The notes: a model not told the origin generated them from the letters alone. A DNA stretch of 64,000 nt from DAOUEX01 sp034430235 (GCA_964478075.1 CAYZGO010000003.1:101730-165729), one strand, 5' to 3'; positions 6,883-16,658 are shown, numbered from the stretch's first letter. Program-made: numbers and translations.

Positions 6883-7665
6883 GTGCCCGACCGAACGCGA
6901 GTCTATCGTACAGAGGCCGTCGTCCTCAGGCACAGCGATTTCGGCGAGGCCGACCGTCTGCTGACAGTTTATACCCCTTACACGGGCAAGGTGCGCCTGC
7001 TGGCCAAAGGCATTCGCAAGCCCAAAAGCCGCAAGGCCGGCCACCTGGAGTTGTTCACCCGCACGCAGTTATTGGTTGCCCGTGGCCGGAACCTCGATAT
7101 CGTCACCCAGGCTGAGACAATTGACCCTTATCTGTCCCTGCGGCAGGACCTGTGGCGCATGAGCCACGCCCACTATGTGGCCGAACTGGTAGATTGTTTC
7201 ACCAAAGAGCAAGCCGAGAACCAGGCTCTCTATCGCCTGCTTTGCGACGTTCTGAACTGCATCTGCCACTCGGCTGACCTCGCACTGACCGTGCGCTTTT
7301 TCGAGCTGCGCTTGTTAACCCTGGTAGGCTACCGCCCACGGTTGTTCGATTGCCCACGCTGCAATGCCCGTCTGGAGCCAGTCACCAATTTCTTTTCGGC
7401 TGAAGAAGGTGGAGCGCTTTGCCCGCGTTGTGGTGAAGGCGAGCCCACAGCGAGAGCCATTTCGCTCAACGCGTTGAAAGTGCTGCGCTACTTGCAGACC
7501 CGTGAGTATGCCGAGTGCCTGCGCTTCCAATTGAGCCAAGCAACCCATTCTGAGGTGGAAAGGGTCCTGCAGAACTACCTGGTCTATATCCTTGAGCGCA
7601 GACTAAAATCCGTGGAATTCCTCAACATCCTGCGTCGTGACGGCCTGGCACCCGGCAATGGATGA
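6883..7665 (+). CDS. recO: DNA repair protein RecO
   Basis: A 260-residue RecO, which anneals single strands and helps load RecA on SSB-coated gaps in the RecFOR pathway. The N-terminal OB fold is recognisable from YRTEAVVLRHSDFGEADRLLTVYT and the following GKVRLLAKGIRKPKSR. A helical middle follows, then a zinc-binding region with cysteines in FDCPRCNARLEP and GALCPRCGEG, and C-terminal helices ending LEFLNIL-like (VEFLNILRRDG). The start is GTG at 6883, which gives the conserved N-terminus; there is no strong ribosome-binding site. It stands alone downstream of a repeat element. Confidence 0.93.
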   Translation: MPDRTRVYRTEAVVLRHSDFGEADRLLTVYTPYTGKVRLLAKGIRKPKSRKAGHLELFTRTQLLVARGRNLDIVTQAETIDPYLSLRQDLWRMSHAHYVAELVDCFTKEQAENQALYRLLCDVLNCICHSADLALTVRFFELRLLTLVGYRPRLFDCPRCNARLEPVTNFFSAEEGGALCPRCGEGEPTARAISLNALKVLRYLQTREYAECLRFQLSQATHSEVERVLQNYLVYILERRLKSVEFLNILRRDGLAPGNG

Positions 7666-7789
7666 CCTGGTAGAAGCGCAGCAAGAACTGAAACGCTTCC
7701 TGTACGGTGCACTGGATCAGCAGCATGCTCAGCGCTTTCTCAGCAAGTCCAAGGTTGGGTACGTGCTCCTGAACCACGGGTACGACTAG
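7658..7789 (+). CDS. Short unassigned ORF overlapping the end of recO (possibly a gene remnant)
   Basis: A 43-codon reading frame starting ATGGATGA over the recO stop and ending at 7789, encoding DDLVEAQQELKRFLYGALDQ and a short tail. The overlap is of the kind seen in coupled genes, and the text faintly resembles the C-terminal end of dGTPase-like HD proteins, but this is too short to be diagnostic. There is no further coding downstream in this frame. It may be the remnant of a deleted gene or chance. Confidence 0.2.
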   Translation: MDDLVEAQQELKRFLYGALDQQHAQRFLSKSKVGYVLLNHGYD

Positions 7790-8150
7790 ACTTTCGCTTC
7801 CTGCAAGCAAGCTGTAAACGAGCGCAAATGATCCGCGTAGCCTAGAATGGTGCCGGTGACTAAGAAGAACACCAAACTGGTAAAGACGCTTATCCAGAGA
7901 TCCACAAGAGCCGCGGACACAGTGTAGACCGCAATGACTGCCTAGCCTGACACCAAGAAGGCTCTATCCACCCTACTGGCCTCTCTAGAACGGCCGAAGA
8001 TGGGCCACATCTCCAAGAACATGGAAGTGAATATCAGCACGTATGGTATGAAGGAGACCAGCCCCATAGTCGAAAGCACAAGAACATAGCTATTGTGCGG
8101 TGTTGGCTGGTCATAGGCAAGAGTCGGCCAGTAGCCGCGGCACTGTTAGG
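7786..8150 (-). pseudogene. Remnant of an O-antigen ligase/polymerase-like membrane protein
   Basis: Reading the minus strand from about 8150 down to 7786 gives a membrane-protein text with the hallmark TPHNSYVLVLSTMGLVSFIP of Wzy/WaaL-type O-antigen ligases, then IFTSMFLEMWPIFGRSREAS and two further hydrophobic segments. The frame is broken by an in-frame TAG after AFLVSG, and no intact upstream part (start, earlier membrane helices) is found. It therefore represents the decayed C-terminal third of a polysaccharide ligase or polymerase gene. Confidence 0.6.
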
Positions 8151-8340
8151 AGCGGTTGAAAACTGAACTCCGAATCGTTGCAAGCGGTAGGTGAGCGTGG
8201 ACCATTTTGTCATTCCACGAGACGGAAATGTCCATGCCCTGCTTCAATGTGTCCGGGAAGTTAGCTTCCAGATTCTATCCTCAACAGCACAGGAGCTACG
8301 ATCGTCTCTACGAATGCCTTGTTTTATCTGCGTTCTCCAG

Positions 8341-8440
8341 CAGTTACCGTTTACCTTGTCTCCCGTTTATGCGCTTGGCGTAAAGACAAAGGCACTGCGG
8401 GTAAGCAAAGCACCGCACTGCACTAACCCGCGGCAGTACG
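8341..8440. repeat. Dispersed repeat copy and hairpin
   Basis: 8346-8371 matches CGTTTACCTTGTCTCCCGTT at 60838-60857 almost exactly and continues with a diverged GGCGTAAAGAC segment. An adjacent hairpin is formed by CTGCGGGTTA-type arms (8396-8405 and 8426-8436). No gene is credible between 8151 and 9103; the 8440-8580 stretch is rich in CGAAG/AGCGGAG-like words but has no protein signature. Confidence 0.5.
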
Positions 8441-8708
8441 ACCGAAGGCGAAGTCCCTCGTCAAGCGAGGCGAACGGCCGCCATCTGTTTGGCGGGGGAG
8501 CCCCCGCAGCGAAGCGGAGACGGGAGTGGGGCAGGGTCCCCGAAGCGCAGCGGAGCGGGGCAACCGCCGCTGAACATCGGATACTGATTCACATCAAGCG
8601 TTACGTATTGCTTCCTTATCAGTGCAGGAGAAATCTACCATGACCGGTTCACTTTTCAGCTGAAAATGGTTCACTTTTGAATTGCAAATAACAAGAACCT
8701 GCGTGAAT

Positions 8709-8737
8709 TTGACAAAACTGATAAATGGATATATACT
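8709..8737 (+). promoter_or_regulatory. Consensus sigma-70-type promoter for rpoC
   Basis: TTGACA (8709-8714), 17-bp spacer, TATACT (8732-8737). Transcription would start near 8744 and leave a leader of about 360 nt before rpoC with no coding content. The leader ends in a CCCGCC/GGCGGG hairpin just before the Shine-Dalgarno sequence. Confidence 0.75.
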
Positions 8738-9066
8738 AACAAAATGGCTTTCAGGAACCGCGGGCCTGGAAAGCATAGCGCTTAGTTGAAATCGTCACTA
8801 CGTCTCAAGGTGCGATACTCAGTACTCACGATGTGCTGTGTTGTGGCCCAAGTTAACAGGATCGCACTTTTTCAGCGTACTCTTCGAGAATCGCTCGAAT
8901 GAAGAGGTCACACGATGTTACTGCCTATAGAAGCACTCACCTCCAGGATTTATCAGGCATTGCTTGTCAGCGTGCAAGAATAGCGACAATAGACGTCTCG
9001 GCTACTATCCCTCAATCTACCAGCTGGGAAGGATACCGAGATTTTTTGCTGCTTAATTGCTCTGAG

Positions 9067-9091
9067 CCCCGCCCAAGAGATGGCGGGACAT
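9067..9091 (-). repeat. 25-bp dispersed hairpin repeat, copy in rpoC leader
   Basis: The minus strand reads ATGTCCCGCCATCTCTTGGG then CGGGG. It can fold as CCCGCC/GGCGGG and ends just upstream of the AGGAGG of rpoC. Closely similar copies are at 16548-16572 and 27867-27891. Confidence 0.65.
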
Positions 9092-9103
9092 AGGAGGACC
9101 ATA

Positions 9104-12100
9104 TTGGAGATTAGAGATATCGATGCTGTGCGTATCAGCCTGGCATCTCCCGACCGAATTCGCGAGTGGTCTTACGGCGAGGTCACAAAGCCAGAGACCA
9201 TTAACTACCGCCGCCTGCGGCCAGAAAAGGATGGCCTCTTCTGTGAAGCAATCTTTGGCCCTACCAGGGATTGGCAATGCTATTGTGGTAAATATAAGAA
9301 GATTCGCTACAGGGGTATTGTTTGCGAGAAGTGCGGCGTAGAAGTCACCCATTCGCGGGTGCGCCGAGAACGGATGGGCCACATCGAGCTGGCAACTCCC
9401 ATTGCCCACATCTGGTATACACGCCGCTCGCCCAGCTACCTGGGCCTTATCCTCAACATCTCGCAGCGCAACCTGGACCGTGTGCTGTATTTCGCACAAT
9501 ATATCATCACTGCGGTTGATGAAGACGCACGCCAAAAGGCTTTGGGGCGGCTGGATCAGGAACTCGGCCGGGAGACGGCGCGTCTAAATCAGATTGTTGA
9601 GGAACAGGTGCAGGCCCTCGAAGCCCAGTTGGCAGATGAGCTGGAGCAACTCAAAGAGCAACGAGAACACTTAATTCAAGAGTTTGAAGAAAAGCTAACC
9701 TCCACAACCAATGAGACCATGAACCAGGCTGCCACCTTGCAAAAACAGCTAGACCTGTACACGAAGCAGGCGGCTCCCATGGAACTCGTTTTCTCACCGG
9801 CAGATACCACGATTGTCCAGCAGGGCAAGTTAGTTACCAGACGTGCATACTCGCGATTGAAAAAGGTTGTGCAGGATAAGCTCAGTGAGGTCGAAGCTGC
9901 AATTCAGGCAGAGAAAGCCGAATCATTGGCTCCGGTTGAGGCCAGGCAAGACTATCTCCACCAGATGGTGGCTGATAGGCGAGAAGAACTGCAGAAGGAA
10001 ATAGCCGAGCAGCTTCTGGAAGCTGAAGCTCGTATTGAGAAACAACGCGAAGAACTACGCAACCTTGGAGCTCGACAACTAATCGACGAAAGCCGTTACC
10101 GGGAACTCGAGGAGAAATGGCCCAGAGTTTTCAAGGCTGACATGGGCGCAAAGGCCATCCGAGACATCGTTAAAGCCATTGATCTGGAAGCCCTGGCTCT
10201 CATGCTGCGGCGTGAAATCCTGGTGTCCAAATCAAAGCAGCGGCGCAAGAAGGCAACTAAGCGTCTACGTGTCGTTGAGGCCTTACGCCAGTCTGGCAAC
10301 CGCCCAGAGTGGATGATCCTCACCGTCCTGCCCGTTATACCACCTGGCCTGCGTCCTATGGTGCAGTTGGATGGAGGGCGCTTTGCTACAAGCGACCTGA
10401 ACGACCTCTATCGTCGCGTGGTGAACCGCAACAACCGGCTCAAGCACTTGATCAAGCTCCAGGCTCCTGAGGTCATCGTGCGCAATGAGATGCGCATGCT
10501 CCAAGAGGCTGTGGATTCACTAATTGACAACAGCAGGCGGGGCAAGGCCATCTCCCTGCGCGGGCGCCGACAACTCAAGTCGCTCTCAGACATGCTCAAA
10601 GGCAAGCAGGGGCGATTCCGGCGCAACTTGCTGGGCAAGAGAGTGGACTATTCCGGCCGCTCAGTCATCGTCGTTGGGCCCAAGCTCAAGCTGCACCAAT
10701 GCGGTCTGCCAAAACGTATGGCACTGGAGCTTTTCCGGCCGTTTGTGATGCACAAGCTGGTAGAATACAACCACGCTATCAACATCAAGGGAGCCAAACG
10801 CCTGATCGAGAGGGAGGCCCCTGAGGTCTGGGAGGTTTTGGAAGAGATTACTCGCTCCCGCCCTGTGCTTCTCAACCGTGCACCCACTCTGCATCGTCTG
10901 GGCATCCAGGCCTTCGAGCCAGTATTGGTGGAAGGCAATGCTATTCAAATCCACCCATTGGTCTGCGCCGCGTTCAACGCGGACTTTGACGGTGATCAAA
11001 TGGCCGTGCACGTGCCGCTTTCCGATGCTGCTGTTTCCGAGGCCAGGGAGTTGATGCTTTCCAACCGCAACCTGCTATTGCCTGCAAACGGCGAACCGAT
11101 TGTCGGGCCGACAAAGGACATGGTATTGGGTTGCTACTACTTGACCATAGACTTGCCTGGCGCCAAGGGTGAAGGTAAGATCTACTCCGACTACGATGAA
11201 GTCTCCCTGGCTTGCAGCCTCGGCAAACTAGACCTACACGCCAAGATCAACTTCTATGCAAGGCCGGGGCCACGACGCAAGACGAGACTGATTGAAACTA
11301 CAGTGGGGCGAGTGCTCTTTAACGAGATACTCCCACCCAAACTACGCTTCTACAACGAGGTGTTGGACAAGGCTGGCTTGAAAGCCTTGATTGGCCAAGC
11401 CTACCAGGAATTGGGCCCGGAAGAGACTGCAGAACTAGTGGACAAGATCAAAGACCTTGGCTTCAAATATGCAACTAGGTCGGGTATCACTGTTGCCATC
11501 GAGGATTTGACGATACCTCCAGACAAGACCGCTATCTTGGACGAAGCGACCAACAAAGTGACAGAGGTTGAGCGACAATACCGCCGCGGCCTTATCACCC
11601 AAAACGAGCAGTACGTCAAGACCGTCGAACTATGGACAGAGGCCACAGACAGAATCACTGCTGCAGTCGCTCGTGACCTCGATCGCCACGGCTCGATTGG
11701 TATCATGGCCTACTCCGGGGCAACCAAAGGCGGCCTGCAGCCGCTGCGGCAATTGGCAGGAATGCGGGGCCTGATGGCTGATCCCTCTGGACGCATCATC
11801 GCTCTGCCCATTCGTTCCAACTTCCGGGAAGGCCTCAGCGCACTTGAGTACTTCATTTCCACCCATGGGGCTCGCAAGGGTCTGGCAGACACGGCCCTGC
11901 GTACTGCTGACGCTGGCTACCTCACTAGGCGACTGGTAGACGTCTCTCAGGATGTCATCATCAACGAAGAAGATTGTGGTACCAAGGCAGGGATCTGGAT
12001 CGAAAGGGCACGCAGCGAGGCCATCAGGGAAACTTTCGCGGAACGAATTATCGGACGCATAGCAGCAAGACGGGTTGTTAGTCCCAAGACTGGCAAGATA

Positions 12101-13387
12101 CTCGTGGATGTAGGAGAGATGATTGACGAACGCAAGGTCAAGGCCATTGATTCTCAGGGTGTGGAGCGCGTCTTTGCCCGCTCACCGTTGACCTGCCCGC
12201 TGCGCTATGGTATCTGCGCCAACTGCTACGGGCGCGACCTCGCTCGTCGTGAGAAGGTAAAGATCGGTGAGGCCGTAGGAATTATCGCCGCGCAGTCCAT
12301 CGGTGAGCCCGGTACGCAGCTGACGTTGCGCACGTTCCACACGGGTGGCGTGGCTGGCATTGAGGACATCACCCAAGGCTTGCCACGCGTGCAGGAACTG
12401 TTCGAAGCTCGCAATCCCAAAGGCCAGGCCATTATCTCAGATATCGCCGGGGTGGTGCACATCAGACGCGAGGAAGACATGCGGCTGGTGGAGGTCGTAT
12501 CCAGTCACATGCTGCATTATCCGCACCCCATACCGAGGAACTACAAGATCCTGGTACAAGCAGAGGACACGGTGAAAGTCGGTGATCCACTGGCTAAGCG
12601 GGGGCAAAGGCAAATCCTCGCGGACGCCGACGGCATTATAGCGCTCAAGGGTCGGGATATCGTGATTCGTCACGAGGAGCGGGAGGACCGCGAGTACGAG
12701 ATTCCTGCTGCCGCCCGGCTTTGTGTTGAGGAGGGACAGTGTGTGGAAGCTAGCGACCGCATCACGGAAGGCGCACTGAACCCTCATGAGATCCTTGACA
12801 TCTTGGGCATTGAGGCGGTTCAGCAATACTTGTTGGAAGGGATTCAGGAGGTATACCACACGCAGGGCGTCACGATTCACGACAAGCATATTGAGATCAT
12901 CATCCGGCAGATGCTGCGGCGCGTGCGCGTGACGAGTTCTGGTGATACCCATCTACTGCCAGCAGATCTGGTTGACAAAGTGGATTTCGAGCAGATCAAC
13001 AACGAGATAATCGCTGAAGGTGGTGAACCAGCTACCGCGCAGCCTGTGCTCTTGGGCATTACCAAGGCTGCACTGAACACGGAAAGCTTCCTCTCGGCAG
13101 CCTCGTTCCAGCATACAATCAGTGTCCTGTCCAACGCAGCAATTGAGGGCAAGTGCGATGATTTGCATGGGCTCAAAGAGAGCGTGATCATTGGCAAGCT
13201 GATTCCAGCAGGCACGGGTTTCCAGCGCCGGCGGGAGAAGCGAGAAGCTTTGGCTGCTGCCACTGCCCTGGCTATGAGAATGCACCTGCCTGTAGAGGCT
13301 GTGACGGCTGAAGAGACTGCCGAATCCACCAGCGTGGCCACGGCTGCCTCAACGGCAAGAGTGACTGCCAGCCAGGAAGGTAGTTGA
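9104..13387 (+). CDS. rpoC: DNA-directed RNA polymerase subunit beta'
   Basis: A beta' subunit of about 1,427 residues. N-terminal text RDIDAVRISLASPDRIREWS and VTKPETINYRRLRPEKDGLF is standard. The first zinc site is CYCGKYKKIRYRGIVCEKCG (about 60-80), the catalytic metal-binding loop is NADFDGDQMAVH (about 625), and the second zinc site uses CGTKAG (about 958) and CPLRYGICANCYG (about 1030-1043). Residues about 140-330 are a highly charged helical insertion. TTG at 9104 is preferred because AGGAGG (9092-9097) stands 6 bp before it and it gives the family N-terminus; the ATG at 9080 precedes the Shine-Dalgarno sequence. rpoB is not upstream; rpoC has its own promoter. A penicillin-binding protein gene follows after 40 bp. 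Confidence 0.98.
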   Translation: MEIRDIDAVRISLASPDRIREWSYGEVTKPETINYRRLRPEKDGLFCEAIFGPTRDWQCYCGKYKKIRYRGIVCEKCGVEVTHSRVRRERMGHIELATPIAHIWYTRRSPSYLGLILNISQRNLDRVLYFAQYIITAVDEDARQKALGRLDQELGRETARLNQIVEEQVQALEAQLADELEQLKEQREHLIQEFEEKLTSTTNETMNQAATLQKQLDLYTKQAAPMELVFSPADTTIVQQGKLVTRRAYSRLKKVVQDKLSEVEAAIQAEKAESLAPVEARQDYLHQMVADRREELQKEIAEQLLEAEARIEKQREELRNLGARQLIDESRYRELEEKWPRVFKADMGAKAIRDIVKAIDLEALALMLRREILVSKSKQRRKKATKRLRVVEALRQSGNRPEWMILTVLPVIPPGLRPMVQLDGGRFATSDLNDLYRRVVNRNNRLKHLIKLQAPEVIVRNEMRMLQEAVDSLIDNSRRGKAISLRGRRQLKSLSDMLKGKQGRFRRNLLGKRVDYSGRSVIVVGPKLKLHQCGLPKRMALELFRPFVMHKLVEYNHAINIKGAKRLIEREAPEVWEVLEEITRSRPVLLNRAPTLHRLGIQAFEPVLVEGNAIQIHPLVCAAFNADFDGDQMAVHVPLSDAAVSEARELMLSNRNLLLPANGEPIVGPTKDMVLGCYYLTIDLPGAKGEGKIYSDYDEVSLACSLGKLDLHAKINFYARPGPRRKTRLIETTVGRVLFNEILPPKLRFYNEVLDKAGLKALIGQAYQELGPEETAELVDKIKDLGFKYATRSGITVAIEDLTIPPDKTAILDEATNKVTEVERQYRRGLITQNEQYVKTVELWTEATDRITAAVARDLDRHGSIGIMAYSGATKGGLQPLRQLAGMRGLMADPSGRIIALPIRSNFREGLSALEYFISTHGARKGLADTALRTADAGYLTRRLVDVSQDVIINEEDCGTKAGIWIERARSEAIRETFAERIIGRIAARRVVSPKTGKILVDVGEMIDERKVKAIDSQGVERVFARSPLTCPLRYGICANCYGRDLARREKVKIGEAVGIIAAQSIGEPGTQLTLRTFHTGGVAGIEDITQGLPRVQELFEARNPKGQAIISDIAGVVHIRREEDMRLVEVVSSHMLHYPHPIPRNYKILVQAEDTVKVGDPLAKRGQRQILADADGIIALKGRDIVIRHEEREDREYEIPAAARLCVEEGQCVEASDRITEGALNPHEILDILGIEAVQQYLLEGIQEVYHTQGVTIHDKHIEIIIRQMLRRVRVTSSGDTHLLPADLVDKVDFEQINNEIIAEGGEPATAQPVLLGITKAALNTESFLSAASFQHTISVLSNAAIEGKCDDLHGLKESVIIGKLIPAGTGFQRRREKREALAAATALAMRMHLPVEAVTAEETAESTSVATAASTARVTASQEGS

Positions 13388-13427
13388 TACCCAGCCTTCA
13401 GGAGGAGTCTGAATCGGACGTAGGCAA

Positions 13428-16400
13428 ATGAATACATGGAAAGCCTACTATCTACTTCAGCGTCGCCGCAAGAGTTCTAATGTAGCCCTTCGGCTGGTCA
13501 GCGCATTGCTGTTGTTAGCAGTAATCATCGGTGCCTTGGCCATTGTCCTGGGATTTGGCACCGTATTCGCGGTATACGCTTACTATAGCGGGCAATTGCC
13601 TTCAGCAGAGGAGATCAGTCAGATGACGGTCTCCTCTTTTGAAACCACCAGGATCTACGACCGCACGGGCACCCATCTGCTGTATGAACTCCTGCCTCCA
13701 GAGGGCGGCAACCGCACTATGGTACCGCTGCATAAGATTCCGGCCCACATGCGCTATGCCACCATCGCCATGGAGGACAAAACCTTTTACGAGAACCCGG
13801 CCGGGATCAATCCAATTGGCATCGCGCGTGCCGCAATCAACAATCTGCGTGGTCTGCCTGTGCAGGGCGGCAGCTCCATAGCGCAGCAGTTGATCCGGAA
13901 CGTGGTCATGACGCCTGAGGAGAGGATGCAGCGCAGCTATGCGCGCAAGATCAAAGAAGTCATCTTGGCCTTCGAGTTGACGCGACGCTATCCAGGCCTG
14001 GAGGGCAAGGACAGAATCCTGGAAGGGTACCTCAATACCGTCTTCTACGGGCGATGGTCCTATGGCATTGAGGCAGCAGCTCAGAACTACTTCGGCAAGC
14101 CTGCAGAAGACCTGACCCTGGCCGAGGCGGCTATGCTGGTACCCCTGCCCCAAAGCCCAGCGTTGACTCCCATCGACGCCCCCGAAGAAGCGAAGAAACG
14201 CCAAGAGATCGTGCTGGATCAGATGTACCTTCAAGGCTACATTACTGCGGAGGAGGCGTGGGCGGCGAAGCAGGAGAAGCTAAAGCTGGTGTCCAAGCGC
14301 TTTGACATCAAAGCGCCACACTTTGTGATGTATGTGCGCAATTTGCTTGAGGACGAGTACGGCCCAGAAGCTGCCTACGGGGGTGGCTTCCAGGTATATA
14401 CCACGCTCAACCTCGAACTGCAGAACGAGGCAGAGCGTATCGCGCGTGAGCATATCGCCGAAAAGCGAGAAGATCATAAGGTAACCAATGCAGCGGTCGT
14501 TGTCATTGATCCCCGCACTGGCGAGATCCTGGCTATGGTCGGCAGCTTGGATTACTTCGATCCCTCCATAGATGGCCAGGTGAATGTAGCTATCTCCGAG
14601 AGGCAGCCAGGCTCCTCTTTCAAGCCTTTCACTTACGTGACCGCATTCGCTCAGGGCTACACGCCAGGCACCATGATCATGGACGTGCGCACGAGTTTCC
14701 CCGACGATCCCAATCCTCCCTACGTCCCCGAGAATCACGATCGCCTCTTCCACGGCCCGCTGCTCTTGCGCAAAGCGCTTGCCTGCTCCTACAATGTACC
14801 TGCTGTGGGCGTGTTGTACCGAGCTGGCATTGAGAACGTCCTAGACACTGCCCATCGTATGGGGATAAACACATTGAACCGCGATTTCTACGGGCTCAGC
14901 CTGACCCTTGGAGGCGGTGAGGTTACCTTGCTTGACCTTACCTATGCCTACAGCGTCTTTGCCAACGGCGGCATCATGGTCGGCGAACCGGTGCCTCCTC
15001 AGGATCTAAAACCAGGTTTCCGTGAGCTCAATCCCGTGGCGATCCGGAGAATAGAGGATACTCAAGGCAATGTGATCTACGAGTACACTGAGCCTCAGCG
15101 TGCAGAGATCATTCGGCCACAACTGGCTTACCTGATTACCAATATCCTCTCTGACAACAGAGCTCGGATGGGCACTTTTGGTCCCAACAACATCATCAAT
15201 CTCAGTCCTCGCGCGGCTGTCAAGACCGGAACCACAACGGATTACCGTGATGCCTGGACTGTAGGTTATACACCGCAAGTAGTCACGGGCGTGTGGATTG
15301 GCAACAGCGCCAACACGCCCATGGAACTCATGCCTGGCAGTCGAGGAGCGGGGCCTATCTGGCGTGCACTTATGGACTACATGCTCGAGGATTTGCCAGT
15401 CGTCGAGTTTCCTGTGCCGGATGGCCTGGAATGGGTGGAGATAGATGCCACTTCAGGCCTGCTGCCCACTGCATACTCTCCCCACACAGTGCGCGAGGTC
15501 TTCATCGAGGGGACTGCACCCACCAAGTACGATAATGTACACCGTCCATTTCGGATTTGCAAAGTCTCAGGCAAGCTGGCGACCGTATTCTGCCCCTTGG
15601 AAACGGTAGAAGAGCAGGTCTTTGAAATCTATCCCCCTGAGGCCAGCGACTGGGTGCGGGAGAATCAGATTCCGCAACCCCCTACAGAATACTGCGATGT
15701 GCATGGCCCCAGCCTCACAACGTCCGACGTAGCCATCAGCAGTCCGCCTCTATATGCTTACGCCACGGGAGTTGTACCCATCGTTGGCAATGCCCGCCCG
15801 GGTGATTTCAGGCTGTATCGAGTGCAATACGGCAAAGGCCTAAATCCGTCGGAGTGGACGCAGATTGGCGGCGAGCATTACAACCGGGTGGACAACAACA
15901 TCCTGGAATACTGGGATGTCAGCCAGTTGGAGGAGGGCTTGTATAGTCTGCGGTTGATTGTGCTTGTGGGGCACAACAACTATCGCCAGGTAGTAATCCA
16001 GGTCACCGTGGATAACACTGCGCCTGATGTGGAGATCATCTACCCATGGGAGGGCGCAGTCTACACGCTGGAAAGCGATGAGTGGGTGAACATTCAGGTT
16101 GATGCCATTGACAACTATTCGATGGATAGGGTCGAATTCTATCTTGATGGGGAGCAGATTGGCTACAGCACAGTAGCACCCTTCACCAAGAAGTGGACGA
16201 TCGCCCTTTCTGATACTATTCCAACCTTGAGCCTCGACCCCACAGTTATCAGCAGCACAGTCGTGATCACCACAGGCGAGCTCTACATAGAAGCGCAGAC
16301 GTTCTTCGATGGAACTGTAGTGACTGTCACCCGTTCTATTACCGACAACCATATCATTACATCAACAGTTGCCTATACCACGGGATTCGGAATTATCGCA

Positions 16401-16658
16401 GACACTGGGGGTTACACCGAAACCCACGTTCTGCACGTGATCGGTTTTGACGCCGTTGGCAATCAGGCCGAGAGTGAGCAAGTCCGCATATACACTATTC
16501 ACAGGCCTAAGGAAGAAAAGGAAGAGACGCCAACCCCGGTTGCCGCCATGCCCCGACATCTCTTAGGCGGGGGGTTGATCGTGACCCTTGTAGCCCGGCA
16601 GCGCTCGCGGGCTCGGCGGGGTATCACGGCAAGGTCTCAGCCACACAGGCGTGGGTGA
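13428..16658 (+). CDS. Bifunctional class A penicillin-binding protein with C-terminal Ig-like extension
   Basis: A 1,076-residue peptidoglycan synthase anchored by one N-terminal membrane helix (about 24-50). The glycosyltransferase 51 domain shows YATIAMEDKTFYENPAG (about 109), GGSSIAQQLIRN and ILEGYLNTVFYG. The transpeptidase domain has SSFK in RQPGSSFKPFTYVTAF (about 394), SYN in ALACSYNVPAV (about 454) and KTGT in AAVKTGTTTDYRDAW (about 599). After about residue 720 comes an extension with an Ig/fibronectin-like domain (VTVDNTAPDVEIIYPWEGAVY) that could bind wall polymers. The last 40 residues pass through a dispersed hairpin repeat (MPRHLLGGG) and a basic tail, so the ancestral stop may have been earlier. 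The nearest AGGAGG lies 25 bp before the ATG. Confidence 0.95.
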   Translation: MNTWKAYYLLQRRRKSSNVALRLVSALLLLAVIIGALAIVLGFGTVFAVYAYYSGQLPSAEEISQMTVSSFETTRIYDRTGTHLLYELLPPEGGNRTMVPLHKIPAHMRYATIAMEDKTFYENPAGINPIGIARAAINNLRGLPVQGGSSIAQQLIRNVVMTPEERMQRSYARKIKEVILAFELTRRYPGLEGKDRILEGYLNTVFYGRWSYGIEAAAQNYFGKPAEDLTLAEAAMLVPLPQSPALTPIDAPEEAKKRQEIVLDQMYLQGYITAEEAWAAKQEKLKLVSKRFDIKAPHFVMYVRNLLEDEYGPEAAYGGGFQVYTTLNLELQNEAERIAREHIAEKREDHKVTNAAVVVIDPRTGEILAMVGSLDYFDPSIDGQVNVAISERQPGSSFKPFTYVTAFAQGYTPGTMIMDVRTSFPDDPNPPYVPENHDRLFHGPLLLRKALACSYNVPAVGVLYRAGIENVLDTAHRMGINTLNRDFYGLSLTLGGGEVTLLDLTYAYSVFANGGIMVGEPVPPQDLKPGFRELNPVAIRRIEDTQGNVIYEYTEPQRAEIIRPQLAYLITNILSDNRARMGTFGPNNIINLSPRAAVKTGTTTDYRDAWTVGYTPQVVTGVWIGNSANTPMELMPGSRGAGPIWRALMDYMLEDLPVVEFPVPDGLEWVEIDATSGLLPTAYSPHTVREVFIEGTAPTKYDNVHRPFRICKVSGKLATVFCPLETVEEQVFEIYPPEASDWVRENQIPQPPTEYCDVHGPSLTTSDVAISSPPLYAYATGVVPIVGNARPGDFRLYRVQYGKGLNPSEWTQIGGEHYNRVDNNILEYWDVSQLEEGLYSLRLIVLVGHNNYRQVVIQVTVDNTAPDVEIIYPWEGAVYTLESDEWVNIQVDAIDNYSMDRVEFYLDGEQIGYSTVAPFTKKWTIALSDTIPTLSLDPTVISSTVVITTGELYIEAQTFFDGTVVTVTRSITDNHIITSTVAYTTGFGIIADTGGYTETHVLHVIGFDAVGNQAESEQVRIYTIHRPKEEKEETPTPVAAMPRHLLGGGLIVTLVARQRSRARRGITARSQPHRRG
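16548..16572 (+). repeat. 25-bp dispersed hairpin repeat inside the PBP gene 3' end
   Basis: ATGCCCCGACATCTCTTAGG then CGGGG, matching 22 of 25 positions of the copy in the rpoC leader. It encodes MPRHLLGG in the penicillin-binding protein. Confidence 0.6.

Noticed and set aside
8191..8643. A 150-codon plus-strand frame
   Set aside because: It runs through a dispersed repeat and hairpins, has no ribosome-binding site, and its translation is low in hydrophobic core patterns and high in Arg/Ser; I treat the stretch as non-coding.
9080..9103. ATG at 9080 as the rpoC start
   Set aside because: It precedes the AGGAGG Shine-Dalgarno sequence and lies in the hairpin repeat; the TTG at 9104 gives the conserved N-terminus.
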